Shown: one piece after another, positions 1-8,855 of the stretch | Layout: every line of letters starts with the position of its first letter | Numbering within the stretch: position 1 is the stretch's first letter | Source: an uncultured Roseobacter sp. | GTDB lineage: Bacteria; Pseudomonadota; Alphaproteobacteria; Rhodobacterales; Rhodobacteraceae | Direction: 5' to 3' | Length of the DNA: 64,000 nucleotides | Assembly: GCF_947492555.1 (NCBI RefSeq) | Contig: NZ_CANLNE010000002.1 | Location: forward strand, 1,152,649 to 1,216,648 | Made by a program: the position numbers and the translations under genes | Notes under the pieces: model-generated | The model's database searches: none | Seen by the model: only the letters and a program-made list of their open reading frames with translations | What the model was told of the DNA's origin: nothing

Positions 1-1014
1 GGCCGGTTCTTCGAAGACTATGCTGTCGGCCAGATGATCCATCACGCGGTGCCGCGCACTGTCAAGATGGGCGAGCGGGCGCTCTACCACATGCTCTACC
101 CCGCGCGTCACGCGCTCTATTCCTCGGATCAGTTTGCGCAAAGCTGCGGGCTGCCGTTCAGCCCGCTTGACGACATGATCGCCTTCCACGTGGTCTTCGG
201 CAAGACCGTGCCGGATGTGTCGCTGAACGCCGTGGCCAACCTCGGATATGCCCAGGGTCGCTGGATCACGCCGGTCTGGCCCGGGGACACGCTGCGCTCG
301 GTCTCCGAGGTAATCGGGGTCAAGCAGAACTCCAACGGCAAGACCGGTGTGGTCTGGGTGCGCACCACCGGCCTCAACCAGCATGATGAGACCGTCTTGG
401 AATACGTGCGCTGGGTGATGGTGCGCAAACGCGACACGGATGCGCCCGCGCCGGAGACGGTAGTACCCGATCTGCCCAAGGCCGTGGCGGCAGAGGATCT
501 GGTGATCCCGAAGGGCCTCGATTTTACCAACTACGATTGCACGCTGGCGGGTGAGCCACACCGCTGGGGTGACTATACCGTCGGCGAGCAGATCGACCAC
601 GTGGATGGTGTGACCGTCGAAGAGGCGGAACACATGATGGCGACGCGGCTCTGGCAGAACACCGCCAAGGTGCATTTCGATACCTCTGCCCGGCCCGACG
701 GGTCCCGCCTGATCTACGGCGGTCACGTGATTTCTATGGCGCGCGCGCTCAGCTTCAATGGGCTGGCCAATGCGCAGATGGTGGTGGGGCTGAACGGGGG
801 CGCGCATGCCAATCCCTGTCTTGCTGGCGACACCATTCGCGCGTGGTCCGAAGTGCTGGACAAGGCAGAGACATCCGCGCCGGGTGTCGGCGCACTGCGC
901 CTGCGGCTGGTGGCGACCAAGGGCGGTGATCCCTTCAGGCTGAAAGGCGAGGATGGGAAGTATCTGTCCGATGTTCTGCTCGATCTGGACTACTGGGCGT
1001 TGATTCCGACGTAG
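1..1014 (+). CDS. mch: Mesaconyl-CoA hydratase (beta-methylmalyl-CoA dehydratase), 5' end cut by the window
   Basis: The reading frame is open from base 1, so the true start lies outside the window; the family is about 340 residues and only a few residues are missing. The enzyme interconverts erythro-beta-methylmalyl-CoA and mesaconyl-CoA in the ethylmalonyl-CoA pathway. Two MaoC/hot-dog halves are visible. The first carries the stretch PLDDMIAFHVVFGKTVPD and the second a hydratase-like segment ending in GGHVISMARALSFNGL, and both match known Mch proteins. The pathway partners ecm and ccr lie about 9-14 kb downstream. The gene runs in the same direction as the DUF4344 gene 25 nt further on. 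Assignment is by family resemblance and pathway context; a generic MaoC dehydratase is a less likely alternative. Confidence 0.9.
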   Translation, partial: GRFFEDYAVGQMIHHAVPRTVKMGERALYHMLYPARHALYSSDQFAQSCGLPFSPLDDMIAFHVVFGKTVPDVSLNAVANLGYAQGRWITPVWPGDTLRSVSEVIGVKQNSNGKTGVVWVRTTGLNQHDETVLEYVRWVMVRKRDTDAPAPETVVPDLPKAVAAEDLVIPKGLDFTNYDCTLAGEPHRWGDYTVGEQIDHVDGVTVEEAEHMMATRLWQNTAKVHFDTSARPDGSRLIYGGHVISMARALSFNGLANAQMVVGLNGGAHANPCLAGDTIRAWSEVLDKAETSAPGVGALRLRLVATKGGDPFRLKGEDGKYLSDVLLDLDYWALIPT

Positions 1015-1038
1015 AAACCGCAAAGGAAGGGACAGGCG

Positions 1039-1755
1039 ATGGTGAGGCGGACAATTTTGGCAGGGGTGCTGGCGGCCGTAGCGGCCACGTCGGCTGCCGC
1101 GCAATCGCGCGAGGATGATTTCGTGGCGGCGAACGTGCTGGCCATTCTCTACCACGAACTTGGCCACGCCCTGATCGACATCCTGAACCTGCCGGTCTTC
1201 GGTCAGGAGGAGGACGCAGCAGACGTGCTTAGCGTCCTGCTGATCCATGACCTCTACGAAGAAGAGGCCGCTGCGGGCATTATCTATGATGCGGCTTTTG
1301 GTTTCCTCGGAGAGGCGGAAGGGAACGAGCCCGCGCCTTGGGATGTGCACGGCCCCGATCTGCAGCGCTATTACACGATGGTTTGCCTTTTTTATGGTGC
1401 CAATCCAGAGGCCCGCGAGGCGCTGGCAATCGAACTGGATTTGCCGGAGGAGCGGGCGGAAACCTGCGTTGAGGAGTTCGAGCTTGCTTATGACAGCTGG
1501 GGTCCGGTGCTGGACGGGATCACGGCGGAAGAACCCGGCGTATCGATGGTACTCCAGAGCACGGATGACACGCTGATTGGCCAGCTGATGGTTGATGAGG
1601 TCCGCGCGCTGAACGAAGACTTTGATCTACCAGAGACTCTGATCCTCCGGGCAGAGGTCTGTGGCGAGGCCAACGGCTTTTATGATCCGGGAACACGCGA
1701 GATCATCATTTGCAGTGAATTGGATAGTTATCTGCGCGCACTGGCGGAATTCTGA
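1039..1755 (+). CDS. Exported DUF4344-type putative metallopeptidase
   Basis: This 238-residue protein begins with a Sec signal peptide (about residues 1-21, ending AAA-Q). Immediately after it is a zinc-peptidase-like HELGH motif at residues 39-43, followed by an acidic GQEEDAAD stretch that could give the third metal ligand. This layout is that of the DUF4344 family, which is common in Rhodobacterales and has no established substrate. The C-terminal half has three or four cysteines that could form disulfides in the periplasm. It lies 25 nt downstream of mch and 54 nt upstream of the DUF1194 gene on the same strand, so co-transcription is possible. The metallopeptidase role is inferred from the motif only. 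Confidence 0.75.
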   Translation: MVRRTILAGVLAAVAATSAAAQSREDDFVAANVLAILYHELGHALIDILNLPVFGQEEDAADVLSVLLIHDLYEEEAAAGIIYDAAFGFLGEAEGNEPAPWDVHGPDLQRYYTMVCLFYGANPEAREALAIELDLPEERAETCVEEFELAYDSWGPVLDGITAEEPGVSMVLQSTDDTLIGQLMVDEVRALNEDFDLPETLILRAEVCGEANGFYDPGTREIIICSELDSYLRALAEF

Positions 1756-1809
1756 GGCCCCTTAGAAAAATGATCTGGGATTGGCGGCCAGTTTGCGTAG
1801 TCTGGCCCA

Positions 1810-2475
1810 ATGAAACGGCTGATCTCCTTTCTGGCGATGATGATGCTCGGCGGGCAGGGCGCTCTTGCCTGCCAGCTGGCGCTGGTGCTCGCCGTTGATG
1901 TATCGGGATCCGTCGACAGCCGCGAATATGACATCCAGATGCAGGGGCTGGCCGCGGCGCTGCGCGACGGCACCGTTGTCGATGCACTGATCGAGCAGGA
2001 GGCGCAGGTCACGCTGATCCAGTGGACCGGCTCTTCCCGCCAGCGGCAGACCGTGCCCTGGACACAGATCCGGACCGATGCCGACGTGACGGCGCTGGCG
2101 GAGGCCATCGCCACGAACCGGCGTGTGTGGCGCAACTATTCCACGGCCATCGGCGAAGCGCTTGTCGCGGCTGAGGCCGCCCTGATCGAGGTGCCGGAGT
2201 GTACCCGCAAGGTCGTGGATGTTTCCGGCGACGGCATTTCCAACGAAGGTGTGTTGCCCCTGACCCGACATCCTGCGCTCTCGGCCATGGGCGTGACGGT
2301 GAATGCGCTGGCGATCGAGACCGATGAAGGCGACCTGACCGGCTGGTTTTATGAAAACCTGATCCTGGGCGACGGCGCATTCGTGATCACCGCTGACGGG
2401 TTCGAGGATTATCCTGCACAGATCAAGCGCAAATTACAGCGCGAGACCACGCGACAGCTCAGCCATCTGCCATAA
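1810..2475 (+). CDS. DUF1194 vWA-like exported protein
   Basis: The 221-residue protein has a signal peptide (residues 1-20) and then Cys21. A metal-ion-dependent adhesion motif, DVSGS, lies at residues 30-34 directly after a hydrophobic strand, as in von Willebrand factor A domains. A second DVSGDG segment occurs near residue 140. This matches DUF1194, a Rhodobacterales/Rhizobiales family of unknown function. Cys21 is part of the conserved CxLALVLAVDVSGS block; the residues before it are a poor lipobox, so a lipoprotein is possible but not favoured. A perfect 12-bp inverted repeat begins at the base after the stop codon and may end this transcript or regulate the sdh operon. Confidence 0.75.
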   Translation: MKRLISFLAMMMLGGQGALACQLALVLAVDVSGSVDSREYDIQMQGLAAALRDGTVVDALIEQEAQVTLIQWTGSSRQRQTVPWTQIRTDADVTALAEAIATNRRVWRNYSTAIGEALVAAEAALIEVPECTRKVVDVSGDGISNEGVLPLTRHPALSAMGVTVNALAIETDEGDLTGWFYENLILGDGAFVITADGFEDYPAQIKRKLQRETTRQLSHLP

Positions 2476-2506
2476 TGTGATCACACGCTGTTCTCGTGTG
2501 ATCACA
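2476..2506. promoter_or_regulatory. Double TGTGATCACA palindrome upstream of sdhC
   Basis: Two perfect 12-bp arms (2476-2487 and 2495-2506) with a 7-nt loop form an inverted repeat. Each arm also contains the self-complementary 10-mer TGTGATCACA, and the two 10-mers start 21 bp apart, about two helical turns. There is no T-run after it, so an operator (a dimeric regulator binding twice on one face) is at least as likely as a terminator for the DUF1194 gene. It lies 126-156 nt upstream of the sdhC start. Confidence 0.55.
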
Positions 2507-2631
2507 AATAACGTCAAGTTAATGATTTTTGTACAATACGCGCCAATTAACCGCGCCTTCAGATGGCGCAGACACGTGACAAGCCCGTAATAAGCAGTAA
2601 AAAGAAATGCAGGGAACAAAAGGAATCTAAC

Positions 2632-3015
2632 ATGGCTGATGTCAATCGGGGCAACCGCCCCTTGTCGCCGCATCTGACGATCTATCGTCCGCAGCTGACC
2701 TCCATGACCTCCATTCTGACGCGCATCACCGGCAATGCGCTTCTGATCTCTTCCTTGTTGGTTGTCTGGTGGTTTCTGGCCGCGGCGACCTCGCCCGAGT
2801 ATTTCGCTTATGCGAATGGCGTGCTGACCAGCTGGTTCGGTGATCTGGTGATGACCCTGTCGCTCTGGGGGCTGTGGTATCACACACTGGCGGGGCTGCG
2901 GCATTTGATCTGGGATCAGGGCATCGGCCTCGATCTCGATACGGCCTACAAACTGGGTTATGCAGTGATCGCCGGCTCGGTGTTGCTGACATTCCTGACC
3001 ATCGTGATCATCTAA
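2632..3015 (+). CDS. sdhC: Succinate dehydrogenase cytochrome b556 subunit
   Basis: SdhC is a membrane anchor of complex II that helps hold haem b and the quinone site. The 127-residue protein shows the family signature near the N-terminus (RPLSPHLTIYR) and three hydrophobic segments. The second transmembrane region leads into HTLAGLRHLIWD, whose RH pair contains the conserved haem-ligand histidine. The start at 2632 was chosen because MADVNRGNRP fits family starts and an AGGAA ribosome site precedes it; upstream in-frame ATG codons would add an unrelated tail. sdhD starts 10 nt after the stop. First gene of the sdh operon. Confidence 0.95.
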   Translation: MADVNRGNRPLSPHLTIYRPQLTSMTSILTRITGNALLISSLLVVWWFLAAATSPEYFAYANGVLTSWFGDLVMTLSLWGLWYHTLAGLRHLIWDQGIGLDLDTAYKLGYAVIAGSVLLTFLTIVII

Positions 3016-3025
3016 GGGGGCCGCC

Positions 3026-3397
3026 ATGAGCTATCTGACAGACCGCAAACGCGCCGTGGGCATGGGGTCCGCCAAATCTGGCACCGCGCATCACTGGTCG
3101 ATGACTGTGAGTTCCGGCGCTCTGCTGATCCTGATCCCGCTCTTTGTCTTTACTTTTGGCCCGATGCTGGGTGCCTCTTATGAAGAAGTCACGGCATACT
3201 TCAATCGCCCGTTCCCGGCGATTGTCGCCGGCCTGACCATCATTGTGACCTTCAAACACTTTGCCGGAGGTGTGCAGGCGCTGATCGAGGACTATGTGCA
3301 TGGGTTGGCACAGAAAGTCGCAATCGTGGCGATGACCTGTGTCAGCTACGCGGCCATGGCCGTGGGCCTTTACGCAATCGTGCGGCTCGCACTCTGA
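3026..3397 (+). CDS. sdhD: Succinate dehydrogenase hydrophobic membrane anchor subunit
   Basis: This is the second membrane anchor of complex II. It has 123 residues and three hydrophobic helices (about 25-47, 60-80 and 95-120). The N-terminus (RKRAVGMGSAKSGTAHHW) is typical of alphaproteobacterial SdhD. It lies between sdhC and sdhA in the usual order, with a GGGGGCC ribosome-site region in the 10-nt gap after sdhC. Confidence 0.93.
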   Translation: MSYLTDRKRAVGMGSAKSGTAHHWSMTVSSGALLILIPLFVFTFGPMLGASYEEVTAYFNRPFPAIVAGLTIIVTFKHFAGGVQALIEDYVHGLAQKVAIVAMTCVSYAAMAVGLYAIVRLAL

Positions 3398-3447
3398 CCC
3401 CAATGACCGTGCGGGCATGTCCTGCATGAGACCCAGGAGACTGATCC

Positions 3448-5253
3448 ATGGCTGAATATGAATACGAAACACATGAATACGACGTCGTGGTGGTCGGAGC
3501 GGGCGGCGCCGGGCTGCGGGCCACGCTGGGCATGGCCGAACAGGGGCTGCGCACAGCTTGTGTGACAAAGGTCTTCCCGACGCGGTCGCACACCGTTGCC
3601 GCCCAGGGTGGCATCGCCGCGAGCCTTGCGAACATGGGCCCCGATACCTGGCAGTGGCACATGTATGACACCGTCAAGGGTTCCGACTGGCTGGGCGACA
3701 CGGACGCGATGGAATACCTCGCTCGCGAGGCGCCCAAGGCGGTGTACGAGCTGGAGCATTACGGCGTGCCGTTTTCGCGGACTGAGGAGGGCAAGATCTA
3801 CCAGCGCCCCTTTGGCGGGCATACCACCGAGTTTGGCGAAGGCCCTGCGGTGCAGCGGACCTGTGCCGCCGCCGACCGCACCGGCCACGCGATCCTGCAC
3901 ACGCTTTATGGTCAGAGCCTCAAGAACAATGCGGAATTTTACATCGAGTATTTCGCCATCGACCTGATCATGTCCGAGGACGGTGTCTGCCAGGGCGTGC
4001 TCTGCTGGAAACTGGATGACGGCACGCTGCACCTCTTTAGCTCCAAGATGGTGGTGCTTGCGACCGGCGGCTATGGCCGCGCCTATTTCTCGGCAACCTC
4101 GGCGCATACCTGCACCGGTGACGGTGGCGGGATGACCGCGCGGGCCGGGCTGCCCCTGCAGGATATGGAGTTCGTGCAGTTCCACCCCACCGGCATTTAT
4201 GGTGCCGGGTGCCTCATCACCGAAGGCGCGCGCGGCGAGGGCGGGTATCTCACCAACGCTGAGGGCGAGCGCTTCATGGAGCGCTATGCGCCGCAGTACA
4301 AGGACCTCGCGCCCCGCGACTACGTGAGCCGCTGCATGACGATGGAGATCCGCGAGGGCCGCGGCGTCGGCAAGGACGGCGACCACATTCACCTGAACCT
4401 CAACCACCTGCCGCCCGAGACGCTGAAACTGCGGCTGCCGGGCATTTCGGAAAGTGCACGTATCTTCGCTGGCGTGAACCTCAACAAGGAGCCGATCCCG
4501 GTGCTGCCCACGGTGCACTACAACATGGGCGGCATCCCCACGAACTACTGGGGTGAGGTGCTGGCCCCCACCAAGGACGACCCAGACCGGGTGTCGCCCG
4601 GCCTCATGGCCGTGGGCGAGGCGGGCTGTGCCTCGGTGCACGGCGCGAACCGCCTCGGCTCCAACTCGCTCATCGACCTTGTGGTCTTTGGCCGCGCCGC
4701 CGCGATCCGCGCGGGCAAGGTGGTCGATCCCGAGGCGCCGGTGCCCACGCCCAACACCGCCTCGGTGCAGGCCGCGCTCGACCGTTTCGACAACACTCGC
4801 TACGCCAAGGGCCACACGCCCACGGCTGAGCTGCGACTGGAGATGCAGCAGTGTATGCAGAAGGACGCCGCTGTCTTCCGTGCCAACGACACGCTGGCCG
4901 AAGGCAAGAAAGCGATGGATGAGGTCGCTGGCAAGTGGTCTGACGTCGGCGTGACGGACCGCAGCCTCGTCTGGAACTCCGATCTGATGGAAACGCTGGA
5001 ACTGGCGAACCTGATCCCCAACGCGGTGGCCACGATCACCGGCGCCGAAGCACGCAAGGAGAGCCGCGGCGCCCATGCCCACGAGGATTTCCCTGAACGC
5101 GACGACAAGAACTGGCGTAAGCACTCGCTGATCTGGTTCAAGGGCAACAAGGCAAGCTTGGGCTATCGCGGTGTGCACGAGCAACCGCTCACCAGCCACA
5201 ACGACGGCGGGATCGACCCCAAGAAGATCGCGCCCAAAAAGCGGACGTTCTGA
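3448..5253 (+). CDS. sdhA: Succinate dehydrogenase flavoprotein subunit
   Basis: The catalytic subunit oxidises succinate to fumarate on covalently bound FAD at the cytoplasmic face of the inner membrane. The length of 601 residues is normal for the family. A Rossmann dinucleotide motif GAGGAG lies at residues 17-22, and the FAD-linking histidine is His48 within [10 protein letters not shown]. The active-site region is visible as [21 protein letters not shown], and the C-terminal [18 protein letters not shown] block is intact. sdhB does not follow directly: two unrelated genes (FkbM methyltransferase and a lipoprotein) intervene. Confidence 0.97.
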   Translation: MAEYEYETHEYDVVVVGAGGAGLRATLGMAEQGLRTACVTKVFPTRSHTVAAQGGIAASLANMGPDTWQWHMYDTVKGSDWLGDTDAMEYLAREAPKAVYELEHYGVPFSRTEEGKIYQRPFGGHTTEFGEGPAVQRTCAAADRTGHAILHTLYGQSLKNNAEFYIEYFAIDLIMSEDGVCQGVLCWKLDDGTLHLFSSKMVVLATGGYGRAYFSATSAHTCTGDGGGMTARAGLPLQDMEFVQFHPTGIYGAGCLITEGARGEGGYLTNAEGERFMERYAPQYKDLAPRDYVSRCMTMEIREGRGVGKDGDHIHLNLNHLPPETLKLRLPGISESARIFAGVNLNKEPIPVLPTVHYNMGGIPTNYWGEVLAPTKDDPDRVSPGLMAVGEAGCASVHGANRLGSNSLIDLVVFGRAAAIRAGKVVDPEAPVPTPNTASVQAALDRFDNTRYAKGHTPTAELRLEMQQCMQKDAAVFRANDTLAEGKKAMDEVAGKWSDVGVTDRSLVWNSDLMETLELANLIPNAVATITGAEARKESRGAHAHEDFPERDDKNWRKHSLIWFKGNKASLGYRGVHEQPLTSHNDGGIDPKKIAPKKRTF

Positions 5254-5258
5254 GCCCG

Positions 5259-5954
5259 ATGCTGCAGGAAATCAGGCGTACGCTCAAATCTGAAGGGATG
5301 GCCATTCATCCCATCAAGACGCGCGCGCCCTATATTCGGTCTTATGGTTTCGCACCGGATGTGGTGATTGACGTCGGGGTGGCGCAGGGCACTCCCTGGC
5401 TCTACCGCAGTTTTCCGCATGCGCGCTTTGTGTTGATCGATCCGCTGGAAAGCTCTGCCGAGGCGGTGCGCGCCAAGGGTCTGCCGAAGGACTTTCATTT
5501 CCACGCCACCGCACTTGGTGCGCGGGAAGGGAAGGCAACCCTGATGGTGCCGCACTCCGAGAAGGGGGAGCATGTGGCGATGGCCAGCCTCAAACGGCGC
5601 ATCGACAAACGGGCCGAGACCTACATAAGAACTGAACAGTCCTACGTAAATGTCAGGCCTCTGGACGAGATTTCCGTGGCTTATCCAGGTCGGATCGGAC
5701 TCAAGATCAACACGCAAGGTTCCGAACTGGATGTGCTGAAAGGCGCATCTGAGACGTTGAAACGCTGTGACTTTGCCATTCTGGAAATTTCGATGACCCC
5801 GCGCTTTGCCGGTGTCGGCTTACCCTCCGAGGTCATCGCCCTGCTGGCCGAAGCCGGTCTCGAATGGCGCGATGTGCTGAGTTTCGGCGGGGGTCAGGGC
5901 AAAAAAGCCCGGCCAAGCCATATGGACGTACTTTTTACAAGGTGGACTTCATGA
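5259..5954 (+). CDS. FkbM-family methyltransferase inside the sdh operon
   Basis: The 231-residue protein has the SAM-binding fold of FkbM methyltransferases. Motif I is visible as VVIDVGVAQGTPWLY (about residues 35-49), followed by an acidic strand end (FVLIDPLESS) and the family block IGLKINTQGSELDVLKGA; FkbM proteins usually have KIDTQG here. These enzymes methylate hydroxyls of sugars or secondary metabolites; the substrate here is unknown. It starts 5 nt after sdhA and overlaps the next gene by 4 nt (ATGA), so it should be translated with the sdh operon. Confidence 0.8.
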   Translation: MLQEIRRTLKSEGMAIHPIKTRAPYIRSYGFAPDVVIDVGVAQGTPWLYRSFPHARFVLIDPLESSAEAVRAKGLPKDFHFHATALGAREGKATLMVPHSEKGEHVAMASLKRRIDKRAETYIRTEQSYVNVRPLDEISVAYPGRIGLKINTQGSELDVLKGASETLKRCDFAILEISMTPRFAGVGLPSEVIALLAEAGLEWRDVLSFGGGQGKKARPSHMDVLFTRWTS

Positions 5955-6280
5955 TCCGAATTCTTCTTCCCGCCGCATTCCTGCTGGCAGCCTGCGCAGA
6001 TGTGCAGCAGGCGACGGACACTGCCGGGCGCAACACCGCCAAGACCATCTTGCCCGAGGCGCTGGCGATCTATTTCCCGCAGGTGCCCAAGCAGCTATTC
6101 ACCCCCTTTACGAATTGCGTGGTGGATAATGCCGACGCCAGCGAAGTACAGTCGCTGGCTGCGGACGCCCTGACCGGGGTGGATCAGGGTACGGCAGATA
6201 CCATTCGCACCGTTCTGTCGCGCCCCGAAGCGCAACAATGCCTCCGTGCTGCCGCCCCGTCGGCGCTCGCGACACTATAG
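5951..6280 (+). CDS. Small putative lipoprotein between sdhA and sdhB
   Basis: The protein has 109 residues. The start ATG at 5951 overlaps the preceding stop (ATGA) and gives a short hydrophobic signal ending in a lipobox-like LLAAC, so Cys14 should be lipidated. The mature part contains two further cysteines (in [13 protein letters not shown] and AQQCL) that could pair in the periplasm. Small proteins of this type are often seen next to sdhB in Rhodobacterales, but I know no function for them. sdhB starts 19 nt downstream. A helper role in complex II assembly is a guess from position only. Confidence 0.7.
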   Translation: MIRILLPAAFLLAACADVQQATDTAGRNTAKTILPEALAIYFPQVPKQLFTPFTNCVVDNADASEVQSLAADALTGVDQGTADTIRTVLSRPEAQQCLRAAAPSALATL

Positions 6281-6299
6281 ACTGAACAGGAGACCCGAC

Positions 6300-7079
6300 A
6301 TGGTTCAACTGACGCTGCCGAAAAACTCCCGGATGACCAAGGGTAAGACCTGGCCCAAGCCGGAAGGCGCCAATAATCTCAGGAAGTTTACAATCTATCG
6401 CTGGAACCCGGACGATGGCGAGAACCCGCGTGTGGATACCTATTTTGTAGATCTCGACAGCTGTGGTCCGATGATCCTGGACGCGCTGATCAAGATCAAG
6501 AACGAGATTGACCCGACGCTGACCTTCCGCCGGTCCTGCCGCGAAGGCATCTGCGGCTCCTGCGCCATGAACATCGACGGGATCAATACGCTCGCCTGCA
6601 TCTACGGCATGGACGAGGTGAAGGGTGATGTGCGCATCTACCCGCTGCCGCATATGCCGGTGGTCAAGGACCTGATCCCGGACCTCACCCATTTCTACGC
6701 ACAGCACGCGAGCATCATGCCGTGGCTCGAAACCAAGACCAACCGCCCCGCGAAAGAGTGGAAACAGTCCATCGAGGACCGCAAGAAGCTCGACGGGCTT
6801 TATGAATGCGTCATGTGCGCGTCGTGTTCCACCTCCTGCCCCAGCTACTGGTGGAACGGCGACCGCTATCTCGGGCCCGCGGCCCTGCTGCACGCTTATC
6901 GCTGGATCATCGACAGCCGCGACGAGGCGACAGGCGAGCGTCTGGACGATCTGGAAGACCCGTTCAAGCTCTACCGCTGCCACACCATCATGAACTGCGC
7001 CAAGACCTGCCCCAAGGGGCTGAACCCGGCGGAGGCGATTGCAAATATCAAGAAAATGATGGTGGAACGCGCCCACTAA
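6300..7079 (+). CDS. sdhB: Succinate dehydrogenase iron-sulfur subunit
   Basis: SdhB passes electrons from SdhA flavin to quinone through 2Fe-2S, 4Fe-4S and 3Fe-4S clusters. In the 259-residue protein the 2Fe-2S ligands are in CREGICGSC followed by a later Cys. The other clusters are in [11 protein letters not shown] and [17 protein letters not shown]. The start at 6300 follows an ACAGGAGA ribosome site and gives the standard N-terminus; an in-frame extension to 6246 would overlap the lipoprotein gene. It closes the sdh operon. Confidence 0.96.
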   Translation: MVQLTLPKNSRMTKGKTWPKPEGANNLRKFTIYRWNPDDGENPRVDTYFVDLDSCGPMILDALIKIKNEIDPTLTFRRSCREGICGSCAMNIDGINTLACIYGMDEVKGDVRIYPLPHMPVVKDLIPDLTHFYAQHASIMPWLETKTNRPAKEWKQSIEDRKKLDGLYECVMCASCSTSCPSYWWNGDRYLGPAALLHAYRWIIDSRDEATGERLDDLEDPFKLYRCHTIMNCAKTCPKGLNPAEAIANIKKMMVERAH

Positions 7080-7100
7080 ATCGGCCAGAGGGGGCGGGCA

Positions 7101-7751
7101 ATGAACTTCTTGGTCTCCGCTATGGCCGGTCTGGCGATCGGCGCCATTCTCGTTGGCCTTTGGCTCTGGCTGGCGCTGCGCCCCGTGTGGCGCCTTTCCC
7201 GGGGCGCGCGGCCCCCTTGGTATGCCTGGGCGCCGCTGCAGATTTCGCTGGTGGTGCTGGTCCTGGGGCTGATCGTCTATACTCCGAAATACGCCTTGCT
7301 GCTTGCGGGCCTTCCGCCGATTGTGTTTTTCGATGCCTTGTTCCGCGGGCATGTCTCCGGGTTTCTCGGACAGATTGCTGTCATCGCCGTGCCGGCGACT
7401 TTGGCTGCCGTGTGGCTGTGCGTCGCTTGTCGTCCGCTGCGGGTCATTGCCGTTGGTGTCGGGTTGGCGACACTAGGGGGTGTCACACTCGTTGCAGGCG
7501 AACGCATCAGCCAAACCGCCATGTGCACCGAGGCGCGTGCTTTGGGCGCCACGGAGATCACGCGCATCCCGCTGGCATCGAGTATCGGCAACAGGACCGG
7601 CGGCATGTTCCGTCGCAGGAGCCACGCCCAGACTGAAGCGGGTGGCCACCGATATGGCTGGAGCTACAGCCAGATGGGCTGGTACCGCCTGCCCGAGGAC
7701 GTCGTCGCTACGGTCGACGGCCAGGTTGTCACCTGCGACCCTCCGACGTAA
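7101..7751 (+). CDS. Membrane protein of unknown function
   Basis: I do not recognise this 216-residue protein. Four hydrophobic segments are visible (about residues 5-27, 44-63, 65-100 and 108-135), separated by Arg-rich turns. A hydrophilic C-terminal domain of about 75 residues follows and contains two cysteines and a Gly/Tyr/Trp-rich stretch (HRYGWSYSQMGWYRL). The topology suggests an inner-membrane anchor with a C-terminal soluble domain. It starts 21 nt after sdhB with a GGGGGCGGG region upstream and is followed 11 nt later by another small gene, so it may be the tail of the sdh transcript. Confidence 0.6.
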   Translation: MNFLVSAMAGLAIGAILVGLWLWLALRPVWRLSRGARPPWYAWAPLQISLVVLVLGLIVYTPKYALLLAGLPPIVFFDALFRGHVSGFLGQIAVIAVPATLAAVWLCVACRPLRVIAVGVGLATLGGVTLVAGERISQTAMCTEARALGATEITRIPLASSIGNRTGGMFRRRSHAQTEAGGHRYGWSYSQMGWYRLPEDVVATVDGQVVTCDPPT

Positions 7752-7762
7752 AGGCCATCGCC

Positions 7763-7975
7763 ATGCACATCGTTATCGGCCTGATCATCGCCTTCATCAT
7801 CGTTGCGATCTTCGCGCGCCGCAATCGCACCACCCGCCGTTGCCGCTGGCGCGAAGACCGGGCGGGTGATCGGGGCAACCTTCGGAAGTACAAATGCGCC
7901 GCCTGCGGGGCCGAGGCCTTTACTGCGTCCAAAGGGCCACCCGACACCTGCAAATCTCATCTGCCGCCTGTATGA
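7763..7975 (+). CDS. Small membrane-anchored protein with a Cys-rich tail
   Basis: The 70-residue protein has an N-terminal hydrophobic helix (residues 3-18), then an Arg-rich segment and a C-terminal part with CAACG plus one more Cys, which resembles a half zinc-ribbon. Similar short proteins occur in Roseobacter genomes with no assigned role. Spacing to the preceding gene is 11 nt. It is supported by codon position, the TM-plus-CxxC layout and the tight neighbours rather than by a known family. Confidence 0.5.
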   Translation: MHIVIGLIIAFIIVAIFARRNRTTRRCRWREDRAGDRGNLRKYKCAACGAEAFTASKGPPDTCKSHLPPV

Positions 7976-8009
7976 GAACAGGCTCCGTTCAGTAAAGGAC
8001 CGATACGCC

Positions 8010-8855
8010 GTGACCACACCTGCCGATGCCGAAACGCGCCGCGCCGTCAAACCCGTAATCTGCTACCCGGTGGAGGCGCTGCCTGCGCCTGACATGGCCC
8101 TTTACGATCAGGCGCGCCAGAAGCTGACCAAAATCGATGAGGTGCTGGTACCTGCGCGCGAGGCATGCTGTTTTACCGTGCCCGCCGGGCATTTCTTTCG
8201 CATCACCAGTGTCGAGGGACCTCAGGTAGGTGATTTGAATCTGCACAATGCGGCGGACCTCAGCGAACGGTTTTATTCCGGCAAGACCCGTGCGTTGCAT
8301 GGCACCCACATCACGCAGGGGGAGCGGATGTGGTCGTCTTTCCCGTATCTGCGCCCCATGGCGACGATCACGCATGATACGCTGGGCTGGTATGGAATCG
8401 ATGCCTTCGGCGGCTCGGTGCATGACGTGATCGGCACCCGCTGCGATCCTTATACCCACGCGCTCTTGTCGGACGGCGGGCAGTACCATCATTGCTGTCA
8501 CTCCAACCTCACGCGGTCGCTTGCGGCATATCTGGGCGTTCCGCGCGTTGAAGCGGAGCCCCTGGTGCATGACGTGCTGAACGTCTTCATGTGCACCGGG
8601 TTCACCCGCGATACGGGGCAGTATTTCATGAAAGCGAGCCCCGTGCGCCCCGGTGATTTTCTGGAGTTCTTTGCCGAGATTGATTTGCTCGGAAACCTCT
8701 CTGCCTGTCCGGGTGGGGACTGCTCGTCCGAGCATTCCAGCGATACCGCCTCTTGCCACCCGCTGCTGGTCGAGGTTTTTCGCCCCGCGGAGGGCAGCTT
8801 GACCGGATGGCAATCGCCTGCGGTCAACGGCTATGATCGCAGCCACGGGGCGTGA
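8010..8855 (+). CDS. DUF1989 / urea carboxylase-associated family protein
   Basis: The 281-residue protein matches the DUF1989 family: a core PAREACCFTVPAGHFFRITSVEGPQVGDLNL, the central RCDPYTHALLSDGGQYHHCCHSNL block and the C-terminal PAVNGYDR. Family members sit beside urea carboxylase or act on small amino-group substrates; no urea carboxylase is present here, so the function is open. I chose GTG 8010 because an AAGGA ribosome site lies 10 nt upstream and the upstream in-frame extension overlaps the previous gene and looks non-coding. It is convergent with deoD, with no gap between the two stops. Confidence 0.8.
   Translation: MTTPADAETRRAVKPVICYPVEALPAPDMALYDQARQKLTKIDEVLVPAREACCFTVPAGHFFRITSVEGPQVGDLNLHNAADLSERFYSGKTRALHGTHITQGERMWSSFPYLRPMATITHDTLGWYGIDAFGGSVHDVIGTRCDPYTHALLSDGGQYHHCCHSNLTRSLAAYLGVPRVEAEPLVHDVLNVFMCTGFTRDTGQYFMKASPVRPGDFLEFFAEIDLLGNLSACPGGDCSSEHSSDTASCHPLLVEVFRPAEGSLTGWQSPAVNGYDRSHGA

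Noticed and set aside
3370..5199. Long open frame on the minus strand opposite sdhA (about 609 codons)
   Set aside because: It lies antisense to the fully conserved sdhA gene and its protein is His/Arg/Val-rich with no recognisable domain, as expected for a high-GC shadow frame.
6108..7352. Antisense open frame opposite sdhB and its flanks
   Set aside because: Composition is typical of a GC-rich shadow frame, and the plus-strand sdhB with its cysteine clusters explains the region.
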